Part shown: positions 1-7,811 of the stretch, in pieces
Numbering within the stretch: the stretch's first letter is position 1
How the letters are laid out: each line of letters begins with the position of its first letter
Assembly (NCBI GenBank): GCA_003554005.1
Contig: PWEU01000182.1
Location: forward strand, 1-17,725
DNA: 17,725 bases
Reading direction: 5' to 3'
From: Nitriliruptoraceae bacterium
Lineage (GTDB): Bacteria > Actinomycetota > Nitriliruptoria > Nitriliruptorales > Nitriliruptoraceae
Made by a program: the position numbers and the translations under genes
The notes under the pieces: model-generated
Databases searched by the model: none
Told to the model about the DNA's origin: nothing
What the model saw: only the letters and a program-made list of their open reading frames with translations

Positions 1-1074
1 ATGGCGCTCACGGCCCGGTTCTGGCACCGGCTCGACGACGGACGTCTGCAGTGCGACCTGTGCCCCCACCACTGCCGGTTGAGTGATGGGCAGCGCGGCC
101 GCTGCTTCGTCCGTGCCCGCCACGGCGACCGGCTGGTGCTGACCACCTACGGCCGCGCGAGCGGCTTCTGCGTCGACCCGATCGAGAAGAAGCCCCTGCA
201 CCACGTGCTGCCCGGGTCCTCGGTGCTGTCGTTCGGTACGGCCGGGTGCAACCTGGCCTGCCGCTTCTGCCAGAACTGGGAGCTGTCCACCTCGCGGCAG
301 ATCGACACCCACAGCGAGGCAGCGGCGCCCGCCGACATCGCCGAGGCCGCCGGGGCCCTCGACTGCGCCAGCGTCGGGTTCACCTACAACGACCCGGTCA
401 TCTTCCACGAGTACGCCGTCGACGTGGCTGCCGCCTGCCGCGAGCGTGGCATCCGCACCGTCGCTGTCACCGCCGGGTTCGTCGACCCCGAGCCCCGCCG
501 GGAGTTCTACGCGTCGATGGACGCCGCCAACATCGATCTCAAGGCGTTCACGCCCGACTTCTCCCGCCGCCTGTGCGGTGCCCGTCTCGAGCCGGTGCTC
601 GACACGCTGCGCTACGTCGTTCACGAGACGGACGTCTGGCTCGAGATCACGACCCTGCTGATCCCAGGACACAACGACAGCGACGCCGAGGTGGCCCGGC
701 TGGCCGGCTGGATCGCGACCGAGCTGGGCCCGGAGGGGCCGTTGCACCTGACGGCCTTCCACCCCGCGCACCGGATGACCGACGTCCCGCCCACACCGCC
801 CACCACCCTGCGCCGGGCACGCCGGGTGGCGCTGGGCTCAGGGCTGCGGTTCGTCTACACCGGCAACGTGCACGACCTCGACGGTGGCACGACCACCTGC
901 CCGGGCTGCGGATCGGCCGTGATCGTCCGCGACGGCTACACGCTCGTGCGCTACCACCTCGACGAGGCTGGGCACTGCCGCACCTGTGGGATCCGGCTGC
1001 CCGGCACCTTCGAGGGTCCCCCCGGCGCCTCGGGTGAGCACCGACGCCCGGTGATGGTCAGGATGCGGTCATGA
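1..1074 (+). CDS. amrS: AmmeMemoRadiSam system radical SAM enzyme (AmrS-like)
   Basis: This 357-residue protein belongs to the pyruvate-formate-lyase-activase-like radical SAM superfamily (COG1180). The SAM-cleaving cluster motif CNLACRFC is at residues 83-90 (C83, C87, C90). An N-terminal cysteine set (C18, C21, C25, C35) precedes it. A C-terminal four-cysteine knuckle (C300/C303 and C326/C329) follows, as is usual in the AmrS branch. Family members are about 330-360 residues and are named for their link to AMMECR1 and Memo proteins; their substrate is not settled. Neither partner lies in this window. The ATG is the first base of the window, so a few upstream residues or an upstream partner cannot be excluded. 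The stop overlaps the start of the next radical SAM gene by four bases (ATGA), implying translational coupling. Assignment to the radical SAM family is certain; the AmrS subtype is likely. Confidence 0.9.
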   Translation: MALTARFWHRLDDGRLQCDLCPHHCRLSDGQRGRCFVRARHGDRLVLTTYGRASGFCVDPIEKKPLHHVLPGSSVLSFGTAGCNLACRFCQNWELSTSRQIDTHSEAAAPADIAEAAGALDCASVGFTYNDPVIFHEYAVDVAAACRERGIRTVAVTAGFVDPEPRREFYASMDAANIDLKAFTPDFSRRLCGARLEPVLDTLRYVVHETDVWLEITTLLIPGHNDSDAEVARLAGWIATELGPEGPLHLTAFHPAHRMTDVPPTPPTTLRRARRVALGSGLRFVYTGNVHDLDGGTTTCPGCGSAVIVRDGYTLVRYHLDEAGHCRTCGIRLPGTFEGPPGASGEHRRPVMVRMRS

Positions 1075-2051
1075 GCACCGAGGTGGCACGCCTGCCCAGA
1101 GAGATCGGCGGTGACGGCCGGTTCGTCGTCGAGCCCGAGACGCCTGGCTACCTCCGCCTGCACGAGGCGGGGGAGCTGCGTCTGCGGGCAGAAGCCGCCC
1201 ACGACCTGCTCGCCCCCTGCCGGGTGTGCCCCCGCCCCTGCCAGGGCGTCGACCGGCTCGCCGGCGAGGTCGGGGCCTGCCGCATCGGCCGGTACGCCCA
1301 CGTGGCCAGCGCCTTCGCCCACCTCGGCGAGGAGGAGGTGCTGCGAGGCTGGCGCGGGTCCGGCACGGTGTTCTTCTCCGGCTGCAACCTGCGGTGCGTG
1401 TTCTGCCAGAACGCCGACATCAGCCAGCAGGCTGCCGGGCCGGAGCTCTCACCCGGCGAACTGGCCACGGTGATGCTGACCCTGCAGGCCGAGGGCTGCC
1501 ACAACATCAACCTCGTCACCCCCGAGCACGTCGTGCCGCAGGTGCTGGAGGCGCTGCCGATCGCCGTCGAGGCCGGCCTCACGCTCCCGCTCGTCTACAA
1601 CACCTCCGCCTACGACGCCCTGGACAGCCTCGCGTTGCTGGACGGTGTCGTCGACGTCTACATGCCCGACATCAAGCTGTTCGACCCGCGGCTCACCCAC
1701 CGCTACCTCGGCGTCGGTGACTACGGCGAGGTGGCACGCGAGGCGGTGGCCGCGATGCACGCCCAGGTCGGCGATCTGGTCGTGGACCGGCACGGCGCCG
1801 CGTGCCGCGGACTCGTGGTGCGCCACCTCGGCATGCCTGGGCTCGGCGCGGAGAGCGAGGCGATCGTGCGTTGGCTCGCCGAGTTGTCTGCCGACACGTT
1901 CGTCAACGTGATGGGCCAGTACCGGCCTGACTGGAAGGTGCTCACGACCGACCGCTACCCACAGCTGCGCGGCCGCGTCAGCCGCGCCGAGGTGGACGCG
2001 GTGTTCGCGGAGGCCCGCGACGCGGGACTGTGGCGCTTCGAACGGCGGTAG
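1071..2051 (+). CDS. Radical SAM protein, PflX-like (COG1313)
   Basis: This 326-residue protein is a second radical SAM enzyme related to glycyl-radical-enzyme activases. The cluster motif CNLRCVFC is at residues 105-112 (C105, C109, C112). An N-terminal cysteine group (C50, C53, C57, C70) comes before it, arranged as in the PflX/COG1313 family. Later segments such as VYMPDIKLFD and the AMHAQVGDLVVD region also fit that family. Length is normal. The ATG at 1071 overlaps the upstream stop, so both radical SAM proteins probably come from one transcript. No glycyl radical enzyme or other obvious substrate is nearby, and the family's reaction is unknown. I infer a protein- or peptide-directed radical activation role but cannot name the target. 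Confidence 0.88.
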   Translation: MSTEVARLPREIGGDGRFVVEPETPGYLRLHEAGELRLRAEAAHDLLAPCRVCPRPCQGVDRLAGEVGACRIGRYAHVASAFAHLGEEEVLRGWRGSGTVFFSGCNLRCVFCQNADISQQAAGPELSPGELATVMLTLQAEGCHNINLVTPEHVVPQVLEALPIAVEAGLTLPLVYNTSAYDALDSLALLDGVVDVYMPDIKLFDPRLTHRYLGVGDYGEVAREAVAAMHAQVGDLVVDRHGAACRGLVVRHLGMPGLGAESEAIVRWLAELSADTFVNVMGQYRPDWKVLTTDRYPQLRGRVSRAEVDAVFAEARDAGLWRFERR

Positions 2052-2089
2052 CGGTCGCCCCGCGACGAGCTCGTCGACCGGTGCCCGAG

Positions 2090-2590
2090 CTAGCGGGGGA
2101 AGATGTCGACGATCAGCCTGCCGGGGGGCGCGTCGACGTACTCGGCGAGGTAGCGCAGTTCCTCGGGCGAGCCCACGACGATCACATGGTGGCCATCGGC
2201 GACGGCTGCGTCGACCTGCTCGATGACCCCGCCCGGCGGACCCTCGATGGGGCCCGCGTCCCAGGTCTGCAGCCCGTCTGGGAGTTCGTCCGGCGGCGTG
2301 ATGTTGCGGATGGTGATCTCCAGCACCACCTCGCCGGGCTCCTCGAGGCCGAGCACAGCCCTCGCACGAGCGTCGTCGACGTCGGCCGTGCGCCAACCGA
2401 CGGAAGCGTCGCCGGAGTGTTCGACCACGACGCGGTGTGAGCCAGCCGGGTGTGTCTCGCCGTGAGAGTGCCGGTCGCCTACGAGCGTTGCGTCCGGTCC
2501 TGCGGATCTCGCGAGGCGCTCTGAGGGGCCGGCCCCTCGGGTGATCTGGGCGGAGCTGGTCGAGGTGGACGCCACCGCCGACGGGCCCAC
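2090..2590 (-). CDS. Hypothetical protein, convergent with the radical SAM pair
   Basis: I do not recognise this protein (166 residues from the ATG at 2590). The C-terminal 110 residues look well conserved in style: acidic, with alternating hydrophobic beta-like segments (EVVLEITIRN, HHVIVVGS, RLIVDIFPR), suggesting a small soluble alpha/beta domain. The first 50 or so residues are rich in Ser, Thr, Arg and Gly and may not be translated. An in-frame GTG at 2428 would give a 112-residue protein beginning at VEHSGDASVGW. Neither start has a clear Shine-Dalgarno sequence. The gene ends 38 bases from the convergent radical SAM gene and is divergent from the crotonase gene. No membrane segment, signal peptide or metal motif is visible. 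Confidence 0.6.
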   Translation of the reverse strand: MGPSAVASTSTSSAQITRGAGPSERLARSAGPDATLVGDRHSHGETHPAGSHRVVVEHSGDASVGWRTADVDDARARAVLGLEEPGEVVLEITIRNITPPDELPDGLQTWDAGPIEGPPGGVIEQVDAAVADGHHVIVVGSPEELRYLAEYVDAPPGRLIVDIFPR

Positions 2591-2656
2591 CGGCGAGGGA
2601 CCGCCATGGCGTCGTTGTCCTTCGCTGCAGCGCTGCTACGCACCCCCGACCAGCGG

Positions 2657-2685
2657 TTGTCGCACGGTGCACAGGTCTCTAGCGT
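2657..2685 (+). promoter_or_regulatory. Candidate housekeeping-type promoter of the crotonase-TetR unit
   Basis: TTGTCG at 2657-2662 and TAGCGT at 2680-2685 are separated by exactly 17 bases, matching the -35/-10 layout of a primary sigma factor. The predicted start of transcription, near 2692, falls at the edge of the palindromic operator. That is the arrangement expected for repression by a TetR protein. This is inferred from spacing and partial consensus only. Confidence 0.45.
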
Positions 2686-2692
2686 GGCGTGA

Positions 2693-2715
2693 AACCGACC
2701 GATCGGTTGGTCGGT
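2693..2715. promoter_or_regulatory. Probable TetR-family operator (nested palindromes)
   Basis: Three overlapping inverted repeats occur here. ACCGACC (2694-2700) pairs with GGTCGGT (2709-2715) across 8 bases. AACCGA (2693-2698) pairs with TCGGTT (2703-2708). ACCGATCGGT (2698-2707) is itself a perfect palindrome. TetR-family operators in actinobacteria often contain ACCGAC/GTCGGT half-sites. The site lies just downstream of the candidate -10 box and 16 bases before the crotonase start, and a TetR gene follows in the same unit. Autorepression by that regulator is the simplest reading. Confidence 0.65.
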
Positions 2716-2731
2716 CAGTTCAGGAGACGCC

Positions 2732-3634
2732 GTGCCCCAGACCGCCTACCAGACCATCGTCACCGACCTCGACGACGGGGTCTTCACCATCACCCTCAAC
2801 CGCCCGGACGCCCTCAACACCATCGTCCCCCCGATGCCCGAAGAGTTCGAACAGGCCATGGCTGTGGCGTCACGTGATGAGGACGTGCGTATCGTCGTGG
2901 TACGCGGGGCGGGACGTTCCTTCTGCGCCGGCTACGACTTCGGGGAGGGCTTCCACCACTGGGACGAGGCGCTGACCAGCGACGGCCGGTGGGACCCGGC
3001 GAAGGACGCGGCCTGGGCTACGAACCGGTTCACCAGTCCGCACCAGCAGTTCTTCTCGATGTGGCGGTCACCGAAGCCGGTCATCGCACAGGTCCACGGG
3101 GGGTGCGTCGGTGGCGGTAGCGACAACGCGCTGTCGGCCGACATCATCATCGCCAGCGAGGACGCGGTCATCGGCACGCCGTACTCGCGGATGTGGGGGG
3201 CCTACCTGACCGGCATGTGGATCTATCGGTTGGGTCTCGCCGAGGCGAAGTGGCGTGCCTTGACCGGCGAACCCTTCACCGGCCGGGAGGCAGCCGACAT
3301 CGGCCTGATCAACCAGGCCGTGCCCTTCGACCGGCTCGAGGACACCGTTGCGCAGGTGGCCTCGAAGCTCAAGACCATCCCATGGTCGCAGCTCGCCGCG
3401 CAGAAGATGGTCGTCAACCACGCCTACGAGCAGATGGGCCTCGGCGCCGTCCAGACCCTCGGCCCGATCATGGACGGGATCATGCGCAACACCCCGGACG
3501 CGCGTACGTGGATCGACACGGCCGAACAACAGGGCGTGCGACGGGCTGTCGCCGACCGCGACGGTCCCTTCGGGGACTACAGCCAGGCGCCCCCGGACCG
3601 GCGGCCGAACCCGGACCACGTGATCGAGCTGTGA
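2732..3634 (+). CDS. Enoyl-CoA hydratase/isomerase (crotonase) family protein
   Basis: This 300-residue protein starts at GTG 2732, with AGGAG about 8 bases upstream. It has the crotonase fold: the N-terminal FTITLNRPDALN strand-turn, the first oxyanion-hole motif GRSFCAGYDF (residues 61-70), and the second, GGCVGGGSDNAL (123-134). A segment of about 40 residues between them (roughly 71-110) is longer than in classical enoyl-CoA hydratases. Where canonical hydratases carry two catalytic glutamates, this protein appears to have Asp131 (GGGSD) and Tyr151 (GTPY). Water addition of the standard type is therefore doubtful, and an isomerase, hydrolase or other acyl-CoA reaction is possible. Its stop overlaps the TetR gene (GTGA), and a palindromic operator precedes it, so expression probably responds to an acyl-CoA-like ligand. 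Family assignment is firm; the substrate is unknown. Confidence 0.9.
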   Translation: MPQTAYQTIVTDLDDGVFTITLNRPDALNTIVPPMPEEFEQAMAVASRDEDVRIVVVRGAGRSFCAGYDFGEGFHHWDEALTSDGRWDPAKDAAWATNRFTSPHQQFFSMWRSPKPVIAQVHGGCVGGGSDNALSADIIIASEDAVIGTPYSRMWGAYLTGMWIYRLGLAEAKWRALTGEPFTGREAADIGLINQAVPFDRLEDTVAQVASKLKTIPWSQLAAQKMVVNHAYEQMGLGAVQTLGPIMDGIMRNTPDARTWIDTAEQQGVRRAVADRDGPFGDYSQAPPDRRPNPDHVIEL

Positions 3635-4221
3635 GCATCGACCGGCCAGCCCGCATCCTCGCCGAAGCCGAGCGACTGTTCGCCGTGCACGGCTTCGCCG
3701 GCACGAACCTGTCGAGCATCGCCTCGGCCGCCGGCCTCGGCAACGCGGGCCTGCTCCACCACTTCCCCTCCAAGGCGGTGCTCTACCGGGCCGTCCTGGA
3801 AGGGATCGCCGCCGACCTCGACGAGCGCAACGCCGCTGCAGCCGCAGTGGCCGACGAGACGGTTGGGCGGCTACGGGGGCTGATCGACGCCTTCCTGTCG
3901 TTGCACCGTGACCGTCCGACGGCCCTGCTGGTCGTGGCGCAGGAGTTCCTCGACCGCTCCGAGCGCATCGACGAGGCCCGGGTGTTCCCACTGGCCGGCG
4001 TCGTGCGCGACACCGTCGCCGCGCTCGACGCGGGGCAGCGTGACGGCACCATCCCTCCCGGTGACCCCGTGGCGATGACAGCCGCGCTACACGGCGCCCT
4101 GCTCTTCGGCGTCCTCGGGCGCGGCGTGTACACCGCGACGGCCGGCCATCGGCCACAGGACTGGGACGTCGAGATCGCGCGGCGCGCGCTGGCAGGCGTG
4201 CTCGTCGACAGCGAGGGTTGA
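3631..4221 (+). CDS. TetR/AcrR-family transcriptional regulator
   Basis: A 196-residue protein begins at GTG 3631, overlapping the crotonase stop by four bases. Residues 1-55 form a typical TetR DNA-binding domain: RILAEAERLFAVHGFAGTN, then the helix-turn-helix LSSIASAAGLGNAGLLHHF, then the SKAVLYRAVLEG helix. The rest is an all-helical ligand-binding/dimerisation domain with the family's usual length. Translational coupling to the crotonase gene and the nested palindrome at 2693-2715 indicate autoregulation of this two-gene unit. The ligand cannot be read from sequence; a CoA thioester or related acid is plausible from context. Confidence 0.92.
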   Translation: MSIDRPARILAEAERLFAVHGFAGTNLSSIASAAGLGNAGLLHHFPSKAVLYRAVLEGIAADLDERNAAAAAVADETVGRLRGLIDAFLSLHRDRPTALLVVAQEFLDRSERIDEARVFPLAGVVRDTVAALDAGQRDGTIPPGDPVAMTAALHGALLFGVLGRGVYTATAGHRPQDWDVEIARRALAGVLVDSEG

Positions 4222-4434
4222 CGGCTGGAGCGCACCGGGGGACGCAGGGATGAAGGGGTGGCGGCCGACACGGCGCGCCAACTGGCGACGTCAGCTGCGG
4301 TAGTTCGCCGCCGGTGCGTCGGTCTGGGTACCCCCGCATCGTCAGCGCGAGGATGACGGTGGCTGCATCCCCGGGAACTCGTCACGCGCGTTGGGACTAG
4401 GTTCGTGGTGCCATCGACCTCGGAGCCTGGACCC

Positions 4435-5469
4435 ATGGAGTACCGCCCTCTCGGCCGCAGTGGTTGTGTCGTGTCGTCGCTGTGTCTGGGGACGATGACC
4501 TTCGGGGGCGAGGCCGACGAGGCGACCTCGGTCGCGCAGTTGGAGGCCTTCGTGGAGGCCGGTGGCACCTTCATCGACACCGCCGATGTGTACACCGGCA
4601 CGGAGTCCGAGGCCATCATCGGCCGGTGGTTGTCCAGTGCGCCGACGGACGTCCGCGAGCAGGTCGCGCTCGCGACCAAAGGCCGGTTCCCGACCGGTGA
4701 TGGCCCCAACGATCTCGGGCTCTCGCGGCGGCACCTGTCGATGGCGCTGGATGCCTCGCTGCGCCGGCTGCAGGTGGACACGATCGATCTGTACCAGGTG
4801 CATGCCTGGGATCCGTTGACCCCGTTGGAGGAGACCCTGCGGTTCCTCGACGACGCGGTGACCGCGGGCAAGATCCGCTACGTGGGGCTGTCCAACTTCA
4901 CCGGATGGCAGCTGCAGCGTGCCGTGGACCTGGCCGAGTTCCACGGATGGTCGGTGCCGGTGAGCCTGCAGCCGAACTACAACCTGCTGGGCCGCGAGCT
5001 CGAGTGGGAGATCGTGCCCGCGTGTGCCGCCAACGAGCTCGGGATCCTGCCGTGGTCGCCGCTGGCGGGCGGCTGGCTGACCGGCAAGTACAAGCCCGAC
5101 GAGCGGCCGACGGGTGCGAGCCGGCTCGGCGAGGACCCGGACCGCGGGCTGGAGGCCTACGAACGGCGCAGCGCCGAGCAGCGGACCTGGGATGTGATCG
5201 AGGCGGTCCGCACGGTCGCGGCTGGGCGCGGGGTGTCGATGGCGCAGGTCGCCCTGGCGTGGGTCGCGGACCGACCGCAGGTGACCTCGGTGATCCTCGG
5301 CGCTCGCACCGAGTCGCAGCTCGCCGACAACCTCGGTGCGGCCGGGCTGCACCTCGACGAGGAGGAGACCGCGCTGCTGGACGCCGCGAGCGATCCGGAT
5401 CCGGCCGGCTACCCCTACGGCCAACAGGGCCTGCAGCAACGCAGCCGCCAGGTCCACGGCCGACGCTGA
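4435..5469 (+). CDS. Aldo/keto reductase family oxidoreductase
   Basis: This 344-residue NADPH-dependent oxidoreductase has the (beta/alpha)8 barrel sequence pattern of the aldo/keto reductase superfamily. The catalytic tetrad is visible: Asp48 (FIDTAD), Tyr53 (DVY), Lys82 (ATKG) and His123 (YQVHAWD). Other hallmarks are the N-terminal LGRSG..VSSLCLGTMTFGG, the GLSNFTGWQ and SLQPNYNLL segments, and the C-terminal cofactor-binding SVILGARTESQLADNL. I chose ATG 4435 because GGAG lies about 10 bases upstream and MEYRPLGRSG is the usual N-terminus; an in-frame GTG at 4405 would add ten unlikely residues. The epimerase-like gene follows 42 bases later, probably in the same transcript. The C-terminus is similar to the Tas/YajO-type branch. 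The physiological substrate is unknown. Confidence 0.93.
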   Translation: MEYRPLGRSGCVVSSLCLGTMTFGGEADEATSVAQLEAFVEAGGTFIDTADVYTGTESEAIIGRWLSSAPTDVREQVALATKGRFPTGDGPNDLGLSRRHLSMALDASLRRLQVDTIDLYQVHAWDPLTPLEETLRFLDDAVTAGKIRYVGLSNFTGWQLQRAVDLAEFHGWSVPVSLQPNYNLLGRELEWEIVPACAANELGILPWSPLAGGWLTGKYKPDERPTGASRLGEDPDRGLEAYERRSAEQRTWDVIEAVRTVAAGRGVSMAQVALAWVADRPQVTSVILGARTESQLADNLGAAGLHLDEEETALLDAASDPDPAGYPYGQQGLQQRSRQVHGRR

Positions 5470-5511
5470 CCCCAGCCCCTCGACCGCGTCCCCGACCCGA
5501 CAGGAGCAGCC

Positions 5512-6435
5512 ATGCGGATCCTGGTGACCGGAGCGCGCGGCAAGGTCGGCGCCGCCGCCGTGGCAGAACTCACCCGTGCCGGCCATGAGGTGACGGCCAC
5601 CGATCTCGGTACGCCGGACTACGGGGCGCTCGCGCCGGGAGAGGCGCCCTACCTGCAGGCGGACCTCACGGACGCCGGCGCGGTCCAGGCCATCGTGCGC
5701 GGGATGGACGCGGTGGTGCACGCCGGCGCGATCCCGGACCCGATCCACCACGCCCCGCACGTGGTGTTCGCCAACAACGTCATGGCGGGGTTCAACGTCG
5801 TCGAAGCCTGCGTGCGGTGGCAGGTATCACGACTGGTGAACGTCTCCAGCGAGACCGTGCCGGGGTTCATCTTCGCGGAGCGTGAGATCCTGCCGCTCTA
5901 TCTGCCGATCGATGAGCGGACACCTGCAGCGCCCCAGGACCCCTACGCCTTCGGCAAACACGTCATCGAGCAGTGGTGTGACGCGGCGGTGGCCCGCTGC
6001 GAGCTCTCGGTGGTGTCGATCCGCCCCTCGTGGGTGCAGCGCGACGCTGACGACTACGAGCGCAACCTCGGACCGCTGGTCCGCGATCCGACCACGCGGT
6101 CGCTCGGGTTCTGGTCCTACACCGACAACGAGGACCTGGCCGTCGCCATCCGCCTCGCCGTGGAGGGGGAACTGTCCGGTCACGAGGTCGTCTACATCGC
6201 CCAGCCCGACAACGCGACGAGCTGGCGGCTCGACGACCTCGTTGCCGCCGCCTTCCCCGACGCCGACATCGAGGTACGGGACACAACGGCTGCTCCCACG
6301 CGGGCCGGCACCGGCCGATCGGGCATCGACTGCTCGAAGGCGCAGCGCCTGCTCGGATGGTCACCCACCCGATCCTGGCGCGACGTGCTCGACGACGACG
6401 GCCGGCGCCACGAGGACGCAGCGGGCAACCCGTAG
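5512..6435 (+). CDS. NAD(P)-dependent epimerase/dehydratase (extended SDR) family protein
   Basis: A 307-residue extended short-chain dehydrogenase with an N-terminal Rossmann motif GARGKVG (residues 7-13), an acidic residue after the second strand (Asp31), the active-site VSSE segment (Ser112/Ser113) and the YxxxK pair (Tyr145, Lys149 in DPYAFGKH). A substrate-domain stretch and a C-terminal LGWSPTRSWRD segment are typical of NAD-dependent sugar epimerases and uronate-dehydrogenase-like proteins. AGGAG lies 6 bases before the ATG. It is probably co-transcribed with the aldo/keto reductase just upstream, suggesting a small sugar or carbonyl oxidoreductase module. The exact substrate cannot be told from sequence. 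Confidence 0.9.
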   Translation: MRILVTGARGKVGAAAVAELTRAGHEVTATDLGTPDYGALAPGEAPYLQADLTDAGAVQAIVRGMDAVVHAGAIPDPIHHAPHVVFANNVMAGFNVVEACVRWQVSRLVNVSSETVPGFIFAEREILPLYLPIDERTPAAPQDPYAFGKHVIEQWCDAAVARCELSVVSIRPSWVQRDADDYERNLGPLVRDPTTRSLGFWSYTDNEDLAVAIRLAVEGELSGHEVVYIAQPDNATSWRLDDLVAAAFPDADIEVRDTTAAPTRAGTGRSGIDCSKAQRLLGWSPTRSWRDVLDDDGRRHEDAAGNP

Positions 6436-6499
6436 GGCGCTGTGCTGGTAGGGGCGCCACGCTCTCTGAGAACCCCGCGCGCAGCATCGGGTCCCGTGC

Positions 6500-6721
6500 G
6501 TGTCCGAGGGTCGAGGGTCGTGTGGTGGTGGGCAGTGCCGTGCCCCTCCGCAACCGTCGAGGTTGCAGCGACTCGACCTCTGGGGCTGGATCCTGTTCCT
6601 GCTCTGTGCGCTGCTGTTCACCGCGGCAGGCCTGCGGGACGGCGATGCGCTGATCACGATCGGCAGCCTGCTGTTCCTCGTGGCCTGCGTCCTCTTCATC
6701 GTGCCTCATCTGCGCCGGTAG
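6500..6721 (+). CDS. Small two-helix membrane protein, hypothetical
   Basis: This ORF encodes up to 73 residues from GTG 6500. Two strong hydrophobic helices are visible: WGWILFLLCALLFTAAGL (about residues 28-45) and ALITIGSLLFLVACVLFIV (about 50-68). A short charged loop (RDGD) separates them, and the C-terminus is basic (PHLRR). The first 22 residues are Gly/Cys/Pro-rich and unconvincing. A TTG codon at residue 22 (LQRLDLWGW) is a possible internal start, but neither has a clear ribosome-binding site. Small inner-membrane proteins of this design are common and mostly uncharacterised. It is the only gene between the epimerase-like gene and the ATP-grasp gene. Confidence 0.55.
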   Translation: MSEGRGSCGGGQCRAPPQPSRLQRLDLWGWILFLLCALLFTAAGLRDGDALITIGSLLFLVACVLFIVPHLRR

Positions 6722-6968
6722 TCAGCCCTGGGGCCCGAGCATGGGTGGGTTCGCGCTTGAGGTGGTGGCCCGGCCCGCCGGGGGATGCCAGCGGCCCTCC
6801 GTGAGCTGCGACCCGGGTGAAGAGGCCCTGCTCCAGGACCGGGTCGAGGGCGGGCTTCCCAGCTGTCGGCAACGACGACGATCGGACGTTCGGCGTCGGC
6901 GGGTTGCGCGGTACCTCGACGTGCTGCGCTCGGCTACGTTCTGGCGCGCTCGTCGACGGAGGGCGGAC

Positions 6969-7811
6969 ATGCAGCGCGCACGGCCCGCGCTCCTGCTCGT
7001 GACCGACCTGCGCTACCCGGCCCACGGCCGCCGCTACGGCGACGAGGACGGGTGGCTGTCGGGAGAGCTGCGGGAGCACTTCGACGTCGCCTCGTGCTCG
7101 CCGCTGGACGCCGCCGCGCTACTGGGCCCGTTCGACCTCGTGCTCGTACGCAACAGCGGCCCGGTGATCCACCACCGCAAGGCGCATGACGCGCTCCGGG
7201 CCGAGGTGGCTCGGCGCGCCACCCGGCTGGTCAACCCGCTGATCGGTCGCGGCGACATGCAGGGCAAGGGCTACCTGGTCGAGTTGTGGGCCGCGGGCGA
7301 GCCGGTCATCCCGACCGTCGACCGTCGCGAGGACCTCGGCCTGCTGCCCGATGCCGACCAGTGGGTGGTCAAGCCGGTGCTGGGCGCCGACTCGATCGGG
7401 CTGCAGCTGCTGGCCTCCCTCGACGACATCGAGTTCGAGGACACCCTCCTGCAGCCGCGCGTCGACATCGTCCACGAGATCTCGTTCGTGTTCGTCGGGC
7501 GGCGGTTCCTGTACGCCGTCTACGCGCCCGACCGCAACCGCCGGTGGGAGCTCGTCCCCTACGCCCCCACCGATGACGACCTCGCCTTCGCCCAGCGCTT
7601 CGTCGACTGGAACTCCCTCGAGGTCGGGGTGCAGCGGGTCGATGCCTGCCGTACCCGCGACGGTGGGTTGCTGCTCGTGGAGCTCGAGGACCTCAATCCC
7701 TACCTGTCGCTCGACCGCGTCGACGCCGCAACGCGGTCGGCCTTCACCGCCGCACTGGTCGCCAGCCTGAGGGAAGCGCTCGATCGCTTCCCCCCGCCGC
7801 ACGCCGTGTAG
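6969..7811 (+). CDS. ATP-grasp domain protein, RimK/glutathione-synthetase-like
   Basis: This 280-residue protein starts at ATG 6969, which has a strong GGAGGG six bases upstream. A longer in-frame start at 6741 is rejected. Residues 1-90 form a pre-ATP-grasp alpha/beta region (LLLVTDLRY ... DLVLVRNSG). The ATP-grasp part has Lys135 in WVVKPVLGADSIG, an ATP-contact acidic residue near Glu170 (IVHEISFVF), and the metal-binding set in LLLVELEDLNPY (Glu238, Glu240, Asn243). Such enzymes form amide or related bonds through an acyl-phosphate. No amino acid ligase partner or precursor peptide is evident next to it, so the substrate is unknown. The length is at the short end for the superfamily. Confidence 0.85.
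   Translation: MQRARPALLLVTDLRYPAHGRRYGDEDGWLSGELREHFDVASCSPLDAAALLGPFDLVLVRNSGPVIHHRKAHDALRAEVARRATRLVNPLIGRGDMQGKGYLVELWAAGEPVIPTVDRREDLGLLPDADQWVVKPVLGADSIGLQLLASLDDIEFEDTLLQPRVDIVHEISFVFVGRRFLYAVYAPDRNRRWELVPYAPTDDDLAFAQRFVDWNSLEVGVQRVDACRTRDGGLLLVELEDLNPYLSLDRVDAATRSAFTAALVASLREALDRFPPPHAV

Noticed and set aside
1449..2672. 407-residue minus-strand frame
   Set aside because: Antisense to the second radical SAM gene; the translation is low complexity and has no recognisable family.
3068..4339. 423-residue minus-strand frame opposite the crotonase and TetR genes
   Set aside because: Arg/Pro-rich translation with no domain; both plus-strand genes are clear.
4342..5760. 472-residue open frame on the minus strand opposite the aldo/keto reductase
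   Set aside because: It is an antisense shadow caused by high GC; the plus frame has the full catalytic tetrad and a ribosome-binding site.
6741..6968. 76-residue N-terminal extension of the ATP-grasp protein from ATG 6741
   Set aside because: No ribosome-binding site, Arg-rich end, and a strong GGAGGG stands directly before ATG 6969.
6500..7811. Graspetide-type peptide maturation locus (ATP-grasp plus precursor)
   Set aside because: The small neighbour is a two-helix membrane protein without acidic core motifs, so it does not resemble a precursor.
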